Assembly (NCBI GenBank): GCA_034211175.1
Contig: JAXHUH010000286.1
Span: forward strand, 1-21,733
Source of the DNA: JAXHUH01 sp034211175
GTDB taxonomy: Bacteria > Actinomycetota > Acidimicrobiia > Acidimicrobiales > CAIXPF01
DNA length: 21,733 nt
Direction of reading: 5' to 3'
In this document: piece after piece, positions 14,434 through 21,219 of the stretch
How the letters are laid out: every line of letters starts with the position of its first letter
Numbering within the stretch: position 1 is the first letter of the stretch
Translations under genes and position numbers: made by a program
The notes under the pieces: generated by a model
The model's input: the letters and a program-made list of their open reading frames with translations, nothing else
What the model was told of the DNA's origin: nothing
The model's database searches: none

Positions 14434-15488
14434 GCCCGGTCCAGCCGCTGGCCCGCCCCGACGAGGCGCCGGGCCTCGAGATCGCCGACACGCTCGCCAC
14501 CCACGAGGCCCGCGCCGCGGCCCGCCGTCTCGTCGCCGCACTGTTCGACGCGTGGGACACCGACGACGCCGACGCGCTCGCCGCGCTCGTCACCGACGAG
14601 TGCCGGTGGCGCATCGACGAACTCGGCGAGGTCATCGGCCGCGACGCGGTCGCCGAGCGCTTCCGGGCGTGGCGGCGGGGCGAGCCGTTCAGCGTCCACT
14701 GGGCCACCAACGAGCAGGTCGAGCTGGTCGACGGGCGCGTCGTCGGGAGCTGGTTGTGGCTCGCCGCGTCGTCGGTCGCCACGACCCCGGCCCCGACGCC
14801 CGCATCGACCACCGACACCTGGGGCGGCGGCGACGTGGTCCTCGAGATCGCGCTCGTCGAGGGCGGCTGGCGGATCGCGTCGTTCGACCTGACCACCTGG
14901 TTCCGGGGCCCGCTCGGTGAGGGCTGGCGCGACGGCGACCCGCTCGCGGTGCCGCTCGACACCACCGAGGCCGAGCCCACCGCGTCGACGCGACGGCTCG
15001 TTCCGGCCGGCCCGGCTCTGCCGGTGGGCGCACCGGCCGACGCGTCCGAGGACGATCGGCTGGAGGCCCTGGCCGCCGAGTCGGACGTGCGTCGCGCCGT
15101 CGCCGACCTGCTGGCCGCGACCCGCGACGCCGACAGCTGCCCCGCCGCGCCGGCGGCGTTCACCCCCGACGCGCAGTGGGACTCCGTCGCCCTCGACGGC
15201 AGCACCACGACCGTGCGCGGTGCCGCCGCGATCGGCGCCGCACTGGGCGACGAACGCCGACGGGTCACCGGGCCGGTACGGCCCCAGGCGGCGCTCGCCG
15301 TCGCCCTCGACGGCACGATCGCCCACGCCCGTTGGCGCGACCTGTGGGCGGCCGAGGTGAACGGCGCCGCCCGGTGGCGGGGCCACGACCACGCCGCCGA
15401 GCTCCACCAGACCGAAGACGGGTGGCGGGTGCGGCGGTTGCGTCGCACGACGCTGCTCGACGCCCCCTACGACGGAGGTTGGCAGTGA
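14430..15488 (+). CDS. Tandem SnoaL-like (NTF2-fold) protein
   Basis: A 352-residue protein made of two SnoaL-like domains in a row. Domain 1 (about 20-175) shows AARRLVAALFDAWDTDDADA, LVTDECRWRI, GRDAVAERF, HWATNEQVELVDG and GGWRIASFDL. Domain 2 (about 200-350) shows RRAVADLLAATRDAD, TPDAQWDSVALDG and DGWRVRRLRRTTLLDAPYDGGW. The two are joined by an Ala/Pro-rich linker and have diverged strongly. Single-domain relatives dimerise, so this is likely a covalent pseudo-dimer. ATG 14430 overlaps the oxygenase 3 stop and its own stop overlaps the next GTG. It is the third SnoaL-like gene paired with a Rieske oxygenase here. Function: isomerase/dehydratase-like enzyme or beta-subunit-like partner (inference). 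Confidence 0.78.
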   Translation: MSPVQPLARPDEAPGLEIADTLATHEARAAARRLVAALFDAWDTDDADALAALVTDECRWRIDELGEVIGRDAVAERFRAWRRGEPFSVHWATNEQVELVDGRVVGSWLWLAASSVATTPAPTPASTTDTWGGGDVVLEIALVEGGWRIASFDLTTWFRGPLGEGWRDGDPLAVPLDTTEAEPTASTRRLVPAGPALPVGAPADASEDDRLEALAAESDVRRAVADLLAATRDADSCPAAPAAFTPDAQWDSVALDGSTTTVRGAAAIGAALGDERRRVTGPVRPQAALAVALDGTIAHARWRDLWAAEVNGAARWRGHDHAAELHQTEDGWRVRRLRRTTLLDAPYDGGWQ

Positions 15489-16447
15489 CAGTTGACGGAG
15501 CGGACGGGCCCCCCTCGCCCGACGGCGCCGAGTCGCCGCGCCTGGCGCGCCTCGACATCGACGGTCGCATGGTGACCGCGGTGGTCGTCGGCGACACGGT
15601 GTCGGAGGTGGTGCTGAGCTGGACCGAGGCCGTCGCCGCGTTCGCCGACGGCCGCAGCGTCGAGGTCGCGGCCGCGGTGACCGGCAGCTCGGTCCCCCTC
15701 GCACAGGCGACGCTCGGCGCGCCGCTCGCGCCGGGCGGCGACGTGCTGTGCGTCGGCCTCAACTACCGGGCCCACCAGGCCGAGGCCACGTCGCTGGTCG
15801 ACAAGGTCCGCCCGGTCCCGATCATCTTCGCCAAGTCGCAGCGGGCCATCGCCGCACCGGCCGAGCCGCTGGTCCTGCCGGAGTCGGTGTCCGAGGAGTT
15901 CGACTGGGAGGTCGAGCTCGGCGTGGTCATCGGACGCGAGGCGGTGGCCATCGACCCCGACGAGGCGTTCGACGTCATCGCCGGGTACTGCGTGATGAAC
16001 GACATCACCGCCCGCGACCTCCAGCACCGCCATCAGCAGTGGCACCTGGGCAAGAACGTCCCGGCCTCGACACCGATGGGGCCGTGGGTGGTGGCGCGCG
16101 ACTCGCTCGACGTCCCGCCCGACCTCCAGGTCACGCTGCGGGTCAACGGCGTGGTCAAGCAGCGGTCGCGGACCTCGAAGCTGATCCACGACATCCCGGC
16201 GCTGGTGTCGCTGCTCAGTCACACCACGACCCTCCGCCCGGGCGACGTGATCGCCACCGGGACCCCCGAGGGCGTCGGCTACGCCCGCCAGCCGGCGGAG
16301 TTCCTGGCCGACGGCGACATCGTCGAGGCCGAGATCGAGGGCGTCGGCGCACTGACCAACGTCATCGTGACCTCGACCCCGGCGGCGAACCCCCGACCGG
16401 CACAGGACCGACGCCACGACGACACCTCGGCGGTCGCCCCCTCGTGA
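15485..16447 (+). CDS. Fumarylacetoacetate hydrolase (FAH) family protein
   Basis: A 320-residue enzyme of the FAH superfamily. This family includes fumarylacetoacetases, acylpyruvate hydrolases, oxaloacetate decarboxylases and hydroxyhepta-dienedioate isomerases, all acting late in aromatic or heterocycle breakdown. Diagnostic features: GLNYRAHQAE with H97 and E100; KSQRAIAAPAEPLVLP; metal ligands E142 and E144 in DWEVELGVV and D173 in VMNDITARD; K190; and the GDVIATGTPEGVG strand near the C-terminus. The first 80 residues form the small N-terminal domain, and a disordered Pro/Ala/Asp tail ends the protein. GTG 15485 has GGAGG upstream and overlaps the previous stop (GTGA); the stop overlaps the VOC start likewise. 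Likely cleaves or isomerises a 2,4-diketo acid product of ring opening. Exact substrate not predictable. Confidence 0.88.
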   Translation: MTVDGADGPPSPDGAESPRLARLDIDGRMVTAVVVGDTVSEVVLSWTEAVAAFADGRSVEVAAAVTGSSVPLAQATLGAPLAPGGDVLCVGLNYRAHQAEATSLVDKVRPVPIIFAKSQRAIAAPAEPLVLPESVSEEFDWEVELGVVIGREAVAIDPDEAFDVIAGYCVMNDITARDLQHRHQQWHLGKNVPASTPMGPWVVARDSLDVPPDLQVTLRVNGVVKQRSRTSKLIHDIPALVSLLSHTTTLRPGDVIATGTPEGVGYARQPAEFLADGDIVEAEIEGVGALTNVIVTSTPAANPRPAQDRRHDDTSAVAPS

Positions 16448-16878
16448 CGACGATGCCCGGCCTGGTCGGCGTCGAGCACCTGGCGTTCACGGTGCCCGAC
16501 CTCGACCGGGCCGAGGCGTTCTTCACCGGCGTGCTCGGCGCCTGCGTCGTGCGGCGGGCGTCCTACGGCGACCCCGCGGGCGACGAGGCCCTCGGCCGAA
16601 GGCTCGGCACCGATGCCTCGACGACGTCACGGCTCGTGAAGGTCGACCTCGCCGGTGTGCCCGTCGAGCTGTGGGCGTTCGCGGGGCCCGACGTGTCCAC
16701 CACCGTCGCCCGCAACTGCGACGCCGGCGGCCATCACCTCGGCCTGGTCGTCGAGGACGTCGATGCCGCGGCGAGCGCGCTCGCCGCCGTCGACGGCGTG
16801 ACGGTGCTCGACGGACCCAACGACATGACCGACGAGCACGGACGCCACCGGCGGTGGGTCTACGCGCTCACACCGTGA
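16444..16878 (+). CDS. VOC-family protein, apparently cut short by an in-frame TGA
   Basis: A 144-codon frame reading a glyoxalase/VOC protein: VEHLAFTVPDLDRAEAFF with metal-ligand H12, SRLVKVDLAGVPVELWAF, GGHHLGLVVEDVDAA, and a final strand ending VYALTP. Homologues normally continue TPWGLQLEL, where the Trp codon follows TP and the Glu is the last metal ligand. Here TGA (16876-16878) stands exactly where TGG is expected, and the same frame then reads GLQLELATTAERG onward to a second stop at 16990. As written, the product lacks its last metal ligand and is probably inactive unless the TGA is an error or is read through. GTG 16444 overlaps the FAH stop; ATG 16453 is an alternative. Probable function if intact: dioxygenase, epimerase or isomerase of the operon pathway. 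Confidence 0.75.
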   Translation: MTTMPGLVGVEHLAFTVPDLDRAEAFFTGVLGACVVRRASYGDPAGDEALGRRLGTDASTTSRLVKVDLAGVPVELWAFAGPDVSTTVARNCDAGGHHLGLVVEDVDAAASALAAVDGVTVLDGPNDMTDEHGRHRRWVYALTP

Positions 16879-16992
16879 GGCCTCCAGCTCGAGCTGGCCA
16901 CCACCGCCGAACGCGGCCCGGCAGCCGAGCCGGTGCGGATCGTCAGTTCGCGCAGCCGTAACGAACGGCCCGGAGACAGCGACGACGGATGA
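16879..16992 (+). other. In-frame continuation of the VOC gene after the TGA
   Basis: Thirty-seven further sense codons in the VOC frame, starting GLQLELATTAERG, with the metal-binding Glu expected of a VOC C-terminus, then a hydrophilic tail and a TGA at 16990-16992. With it the protein would be 182 residues. The second stop overlaps operator site 5. From 17001 to 17180 I see only the leader (or possible N-terminal extension) of the permease gene. Confidence 0.65.
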
Positions 16993-17000
16993 TATATCGT
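16989..17000 (+). promoter_or_regulatory. Operator site 5, upstream of the permease operon
   Basis: ATGATATATCGT, a variant of the shared palindrome. Its right half TATCGT fits a -10 box and would place the transcript start near 17007. That is six bases before an in-frame ATG (17013) and 174 bases before the preferred permease start at 17181. Confidence 0.58.
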
Positions 17001-17180
17001 GCGAGATCAACGATGTGTGATGCGACGACCGCAGCCGCGCCCGAACGGCACGGCGAGCGCGACGCCGCAGGCACCGGGCGGCGGGACGATGCCCCGGCGG
17101 CGGCTGCAACGGCAGCGCCCCGCCCCACACCGAACGACCACCCGGCCGACGGACCGGACGACTGCCCAGAGGTGGACCGC

Positions 17181-18017
17181 GTGACCACGATCGAGTCTCC
17201 CGTCTACGACGCGGCGACGGCACGACCCGGAGCCGGGCCGGCGGCGGCGCAGACGGCCTGGCGGGCGCTGCGACGGGTCGTCGGCGCCGTCGTCCACGTC
17301 CTGTGGCCGGTCGCCGCCGTGTACCTGCTGTGGGCCGCGTGGGTCGAGGGCGCCGACCTCCCCCCGGCGGTCGCACCCCACCCCGACGACGTGCTCCGCT
17401 ACATCGCCGACAACCCCGGCAGCTACTTCGCCGACGCCGCCGCCACGATCTGGATCGTGGTCTGCGGACTGACGCTCGGCGCCGTGGCCGGCGTGGTGCT
17501 GGCCTCCGCGTCGTGGTTCTCCCCCCTGCTCCGCTCGGCCATCAGCGGGCCGGCCCTCATCACCCAGTGCCTGCCCGTCGTCACCATGGTGCCGGTCATC
17601 GCACGCGTCTTCGGCTACAACCAGCGCACCGTCGTCCTGATCGCCGCGCTGATCGCCTTCTTCCCGGTGCTGGTGTTCGTCAGCGCCGGGATGGCGGCCA
17701 CACCGCCCGGCTCGGCCGACGTGTTCCGGGTCTTCGGCGCCCGCCGCTGGCAGCGGTTCCGGTACCTGGCCGTCCCGTCCGCCATCCCCCGACTGCTGGT
17801 CGCCATGCGCATCTCGGTCGTGGCCGCCGTCGTCGGGGCGATGTTGGCCCAGTGGATCATGGGCACCAGCGGCCTGGGCTACCGCCTCGCCGTCGCCCAG
17901 GCGTCGTTCCGCTCCTCCGAGGCGTGGGGGGCCTCGGTCGTGGCCATCGCCGTCGGGGTGCTCCTCTTCGGGATCGCCTCGTCACTGTCCCGCCTCGCCC
18001 AACGCCGATTCGACTGA
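17181..18017 (+). CDS. ABC transporter permease, SsuC/TauC/ThiX-like (first)
   Basis: A 278-residue inner-membrane permease of the family served by NMT1/THI5/SsuA-type binding proteins. About six hydrophobic segments (roughly 35-54, 88-110, 122-142, 150-170, 212-228, 250-270). The cytoplasmic EAA loop that docks on the ATPase is clear at about 180-212 (VFRVFGARRWQRFRYLAVPS). GTG 17181 gives normal family length and has a purine-rich AGAGGTGG upstream. ATG 17013 would add 56 Ala/Pro/Asp-rich residues and sits next to the predicted transcript start, so it is a real alternative. Followed 10 bases later by the ATPase gene. With the ATPase and second permease it should form the importer for the ligand of the lipoprotein at 12092. 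Confidence 0.88.
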   Translation: MTTIESPVYDAATARPGAGPAAAQTAWRALRRVVGAVVHVLWPVAAVYLLWAAWVEGADLPPAVAPHPDDVLRYIADNPGSYFADAAATIWIVVCGLTLGAVAGVVLASASWFSPLLRSAISGPALITQCLPVVTMVPVIARVFGYNQRTVVLIAALIAFFPVLVFVSAGMAATPPGSADVFRVFGARRWQRFRYLAVPSAIPRLLVAMRISVVAAVVGAMLAQWIMGTSGLGYRLAVAQASFRSSEAWGASVVAIAVGVLLFGIASSLSRLAQRRFD

Positions 18018-18027
18018 GCAGGAGATC

Positions 18028-18888
18028 ATGAGCCTCCCCAACGTCACCACCATCGAGTCGGGCCCCTCCCCCGCGCACGGGGCGACGGCGCAGTCGTCGG
18101 GCCGCGGCGTCCCCATCCACCTCGACGCCGTGAACAAGCGGTTCTCGCTCGGTCGCCGCAAGTCGGTCACCGCGGTGGAGGACCTCTCCCTCGACGTGCG
18201 CCCCGGCGAGTTCGTCGGGCTGATCGGCCCGTCGGGCTGCGGCAAGTCGACCGTGCTGCGCATGATCGCGTCGCTCGAGGACCCCTCCGACGGCACGGTC
18301 ACCATCGACGGCCGTCCCCCGGCGGAGCTCGCCGCGTCCCATCGCCTCGGCGTCGCGTTCCAGGACAACGCGCTGCTGCCGTGGGCATCGGTGCGGGCCA
18401 ACCTGTCGCTGCCGTTCCGCCTGGCCGGGCGGCGCCCCGACCGCGAGCGGATCGACGCCCTCCTCGAGCTCGTCGGCCTCGGGGCGTTCGGCGACGCCCG
18501 CCCCAAGCAGCTCTCCGGCGGCATGCGCCAGCGGGTGTCGATCGCCCGCTCGATCATCCTCGAGCCGGACGTGCTCCTGCTCGACGAGCCGTTCGGCGCG
18601 CTCGACGCGGTCACCCGCCGGCGGCTCAACATGGAGCTCCAGCGCATCTGGATGGAGGACCCGGTCACCACGGTGCTGGTCACCCACGACGTCGACGAGG
18701 CGCTGCTCCTCGCCGACCGGGTCGTGGTGCTCTCGCCGCGACCGGGCCGCGTCTCGATGATCAAGGAGGTCCCCTTCGACCGGCCGCGCACCGCGGAGGT
18801 GACCCGCACCCCGGAGTTCCACGAGCTGGTCGACGAGCTCACCTCCGAGCTCGACCTCCTCAGCGAGGACGAGGACGGGGGGCGATGA
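18028..18888 (+). CDS. ABC transporter ATP-binding protein, SsuB/TauB-like
   Basis: A 286-residue ATPase subunit with a complete motif set: Walker A GPSGCGKST (67-75), Q-loop Q112 (AFQDNALLPW), signature LSGGMRQR (162-169), Walker B VLLLDEP (182-188) with D-loop GALD, and switch H220 (LVTHD). The AFQDNALLPW and PFGALD wording is characteristic of the nitrate/sulfonate/taurine/thiamine-precursor importer group. The last 50 residues form a short regulatory or hydrophilic tail, much shorter than in sugar-type ATPases. ATG 18028 has AGGAG upstream, and its stop overlaps the second permease start (ATGA). Confidence 0.94.
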   Translation: MSLPNVTTIESGPSPAHGATAQSSGRGVPIHLDAVNKRFSLGRRKSVTAVEDLSLDVRPGEFVGLIGPSGCGKSTVLRMIASLEDPSDGTVTIDGRPPAELAASHRLGVAFQDNALLPWASVRANLSLPFRLAGRRPDRERIDALLELVGLGAFGDARPKQLSGGMRQRVSIARSIILEPDVLLLDEPFGALDAVTRRRLNMELQRIWMEDPVTTVLVTHDVDEALLLADRVVVLSPRPGRVSMIKEVPFDRPRTAEVTRTPEFHELVDELTSELDLLSEDEDGGR

Positions 18889-19652
18889 GCGCGGACGAGA
18901 TGGTCTCCCCGACACGCCGCGTCGCGGCGGCGCTCGGCGGTGCCGCCGGCCTGCTCGCCGTGTGGCAGCTGATCGGGGCGGGCGAGGTGTTCGGCACGTC
19001 GATCGCCCCGCCGAGCGACGTGATCGAGGTGTTCGGCGAGTCCCAGCAGCGGTCGCGGGTCGTCGACGCGGCCCTCAGCACCGGCAGCTCGGCGCTGTGG
19101 GGCTTCGCCTGGGCGGTGCTGCTCGCCGCCCTCGTCGGCGCGGTCGCCGTCCTGGTCCCCCACCTGCGACGGGGTGCGGACCAGCTCGCCACCATGCAGA
19201 GCGCGGCGCCGTTCGTCGCCCTCGCCCCGATCTTCCTCGCCAACTTCGACCGCACCACCGTGCCGATCGCCATGGCCGCGAGCACCGCGTTCTTCACCTT
19301 CTACGTGGCGTTCACGTCCGGGCTCGAGGCCGCCTCGCCGGCGCTGTACGACGTGCTCACCGTGTTCGGCGGCTCCCGGCGGGCCCGGTTCGTGCGGGTC
19401 CAGCTGCCCGCCGCGCTGCCGGTGGTCGCCGCCGGGTTCAAGGTCGGCATGCCCCTCGCCATCGTCGGCGCCGTGATCGGCGAGTGGTTCGGTGCCTCCA
19501 ACGGGGTCGGGCCGCTGCTGCTCACCGCGCTGCGCAACTACCAGATGCCCCTGATGTGGGCGGTCGCCTCCGCCACCGTCGCCCTCGCCCTCGTGCTCTT
19601 CGGGGTGATGGCGGCGTTCGAGCGGGCCATGACCGAGCGCTTCGGAGGCTGA
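18885..19652 (+). CDS. ABC transporter permease, SsuC/TauC-like (second)
   Basis: A 255-residue membrane permease with hydrophobic segments at about 13-32, 67-91, 108-120, 126-146, 187-205 and 224-246. The EAA loop lies at about 155-187 (YDVLTVFGGSRRARFVRVQLPAALP). ATG 18885 overlaps the ATPase stop (ATGA). Two different permease genes flanking one ATPase imply a heterodimeric channel. This differs from the homodimers usual for SsuC/TauC, and resembles transporters in which two permeases are encoded with an NMT1-type binding protein. Followed one base later by the two-domain VOC gene. Confidence 0.88.
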   Translation: MSADEMVSPTRRVAAALGGAAGLLAVWQLIGAGEVFGTSIAPPSDVIEVFGESQQRSRVVDAALSTGSSALWGFAWAVLLAALVGAVAVLVPHLRRGADQLATMQSAAPFVALAPIFLANFDRTTVPIAMAASTAFFTFYVAFTSGLEAASPALYDVLTVFGGSRRARFVRVQLPAALPVVAAGFKVGMPLAIVGAVIGEWFGASNGVGPLLLTALRNYQMPLMWAVASATVALALVLFGVMAAFERAMTERFGG

Positions 19653-19653
19653 G

Positions 19654-20679
19654 GTGGCCCCCTCGGCGGTGGACGCCCCGACGGCGTGGCCCGAGGTGCG
19701 CTTCGCGCCCCGCCGCCTCGCCCACGTGAACATGTACGTGGCCGACCTCGACGCGTCGTTCGCGTTCTACCACGACGTGTGCGGCCTGGAGCTGGTGTTC
19801 GACGAGTCGGCCATCATGGCCCGGTTCCTGTCGAACGGGAACAGCCACCACGACGTGGCGCTCATGGGGGTCAACGACCGTGAGCTGCGCGGCCGCGACG
19901 GCGAGGTCCAGAAGACGTCGGGGCGGGGCAGCCGGCCCGGCCTGAACCACCTGGCGTTCGAGATGGCCACCGAGGCCGAGCTCGTCGCCGGCATCGGGCG
20001 CATGCGGGCGGCCGAGCTGTCGGTCGCCCGTCTCTGGGACCACCAGATCTCCCGCAGCGCGTACGTGTCGACTCCGTGGCAGGTCGACCTGGAGCTCTAC
20101 GCCGACTCCCACCGCGACTGGCGCGGCCTGTACGCCAGCCTCGAGGGGGAGCTGCTGACCGAGGTGTGGGACCCGGACGCGGAACCGCCGAGCGACGAGC
20201 ACCGCTACGTCGACACCTTCGACCCCCTGCCACCGGCGGGCGCGGCCGTCCGCCCGGTGCGCACGTGCAGCGCCACGATCGTCGTCGACGACCTCCCCGC
20301 CGCGATCGCCTACTACGAGCGGATCGTGGGCCTCACCGTGCTCGCGGCCGACCCGGGCGTCGACGGCTGGGCCGTGCTCGGCGGCACGTTGGGCCTGCCC
20401 GACCTCACCGTGCTCGCCGCGGTGGGCGACCAGCCCGTCGGCTTCCACCACCTCAGCCTCGAGGTGGCCGACGGCGACGAGCTGGAGGCGTCGATCGCAC
20501 GCGTCGAGGACGCGGGCGTCGGGATCGAGCGCCGGGTCGAGCACCCGTTGAAGCGCAGCATCGTGCTGCGGGACCCGGACGGCGTCCCCGTCGAGATCGT
20601 GCACCACCGGCCACGGCCCGCCGACCCGTCGAGCTGGTTCGACGGGTTCGTGCCGCCGGCGCGCGACTACGTGCTCTGA
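19654..20679 (+). CDS. Two-domain VOC protein, extradiol-dioxygenase-like
   Basis: A 341-residue protein of two VOC modules in the arrangement of type I extradiol dioxygenases. Module 1 (about 18-190): LAHVNMYVADLDAS with H24, LNHLAFEM with H99 and DLELYAD with E147, a complete 2-His-1-Glu set. Module 2 (about 203-320): CSATIVVDDL with no first His, GFHHLSLEV with H265/H266, and VPVEIVHH with E314. In classical catechol 2,3-dioxygenases the metal sits in the second module, so the arrangement is reversed here. GTG 19654 has GGAGG six bases upstream and begins two bases after the permease stop TGA, in the importer operon. Likely ring-cleaving dioxygenase or a related metalloenzyme; substrate unknown. 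Confidence 0.82.
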   Translation: MAPSAVDAPTAWPEVRFAPRRLAHVNMYVADLDASFAFYHDVCGLELVFDESAIMARFLSNGNSHHDVALMGVNDRELRGRDGEVQKTSGRGSRPGLNHLAFEMATEAELVAGIGRMRAAELSVARLWDHQISRSAYVSTPWQVDLELYADSHRDWRGLYASLEGELLTEVWDPDAEPPSDEHRYVDTFDPLPPAGAAVRPVRTCSATIVVDDLPAAIAYYERIVGLTVLAADPGVDGWAVLGGTLGLPDLTVLAAVGDQPVGFHHLSLEVADGDELEASIARVEDAGVGIERRVEHPLKRSIVLRDPDGVPVEIVHHRPRPADPSSWFDGFVPPARDYVL

Positions 20680-20731
20680 CCACCGGCCGCCGCCGGGTAC
20701 GGCACGACCGGGCCCGGCACACTGACCAGTG

Positions 20732-20743
20732 ATCGTATATGAT
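20732..20743 (+). promoter_or_regulatory. Operator site 6, upstream of the Rid-cupin operon
   Basis: ATCGTATATGAT, the reverse complement of site 1 except at one position. Its right half TATGAT (20738-20743) is an excellent -10 box, placing the start near 20750 and a leader of about 45 nt before ATG 20795. No clear -35 box was seen. Confidence 0.7.
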
Positions 20744-20794
20744 ATAGCCAGGCCGTCGATTTCGGCCCGAACAGCTCTCGAGGAGTCACGTCGA

Positions 20795-21208
20795 ATGCTC
20801 AGCATCGCCCCGGTCGAAGGACTCGGATCTCCGGTCGGCCTCTACTCGCACGCCGTGCCGCTGCCGGTGGGCGCCAACCTCCTGGCGGTGAGCGGCCAGC
20901 TGAGCGTCGACGCCGAGGGCACGTCCGTCGCCGCCGGCGACTTCGACGGCCAGATGCGCCAGGTCTTCGACAACCTCGCCACCGTCCTCGGCGCCGCCGG
21001 CACCGGGCTCGGGGCGGTCCTGAAGATGACGACGTACCTCGTCGACGACGCCAACATCGACGACTTCTACCGGGTCCGCGAGGAGCTGTTCGCCGGCCTG
21101 TTCCCGGACGGCAACTACCCGGGCAACACCCTGCTCGTGGTCAAGCGCCTGGTGCGCCCCGAGTTCCTGATCGAGATCGAAGCGCTGGCCGCGCTGCCGG
21201 CGTCCTGA
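20795..21208 (+). CDS. Rid (YjgF/YER057c/UK114) family protein
   Basis: A 137-residue Rid-family protein. Landmarks: LLAVSGQLSVDAEG, QMRQVFDNLATVLGAAG, VLKMTTYLVDDANIDDFYRVREELF and RPEFLIEIEALA with E128. Archetypal RidA hydrolyses enamine/imine intermediates to ketones and ammonia. Its carboxylate-binding Arg lies in a PARS-type motif, and the same position here reads PGNT (N111), so this is a non-canonical Rid subgroup and the substrate may not be an amino-acid-derived imine. ATG 20795 was chosen because GAGGAG lies upstream; the frame further upstream runs into the operator. It begins the last operon of the cluster, 11 bases before the cupin gene. Probable role: hydrolysing an unstable nitrogen-containing intermediate. 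Confidence 0.87.
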   Translation: MLSIAPVEGLGSPVGLYSHAVPLPVGANLLAVSGQLSVDAEGTSVAAGDFDGQMRQVFDNLATVLGAAGTGLGAVLKMTTYLVDDANIDDFYRVREELFAGLFPDGNYPGNTLLVVKRLVRPEFLIEIEALAALPAS

Positions 21209-21219
21209 GGAGAGCGAAC

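Noticed and set aside
16876..16900. Selenocysteine insertion at the TGA of the VOC gene; a small palindrome CCAGCTCGAGCTGG follows it
   Set aside because: The family has Trp at this position, the palindrome is explained by the codons for LQLEL, its stem is only 5 bp, and no Sec machinery is in the window.
17181..18080. Shared hexapeptide VTTIES near the N-termini of the first permease and the ATPase
   Set aside because: Only six residues with differing codons; no extended similarity, so it is probably chance.
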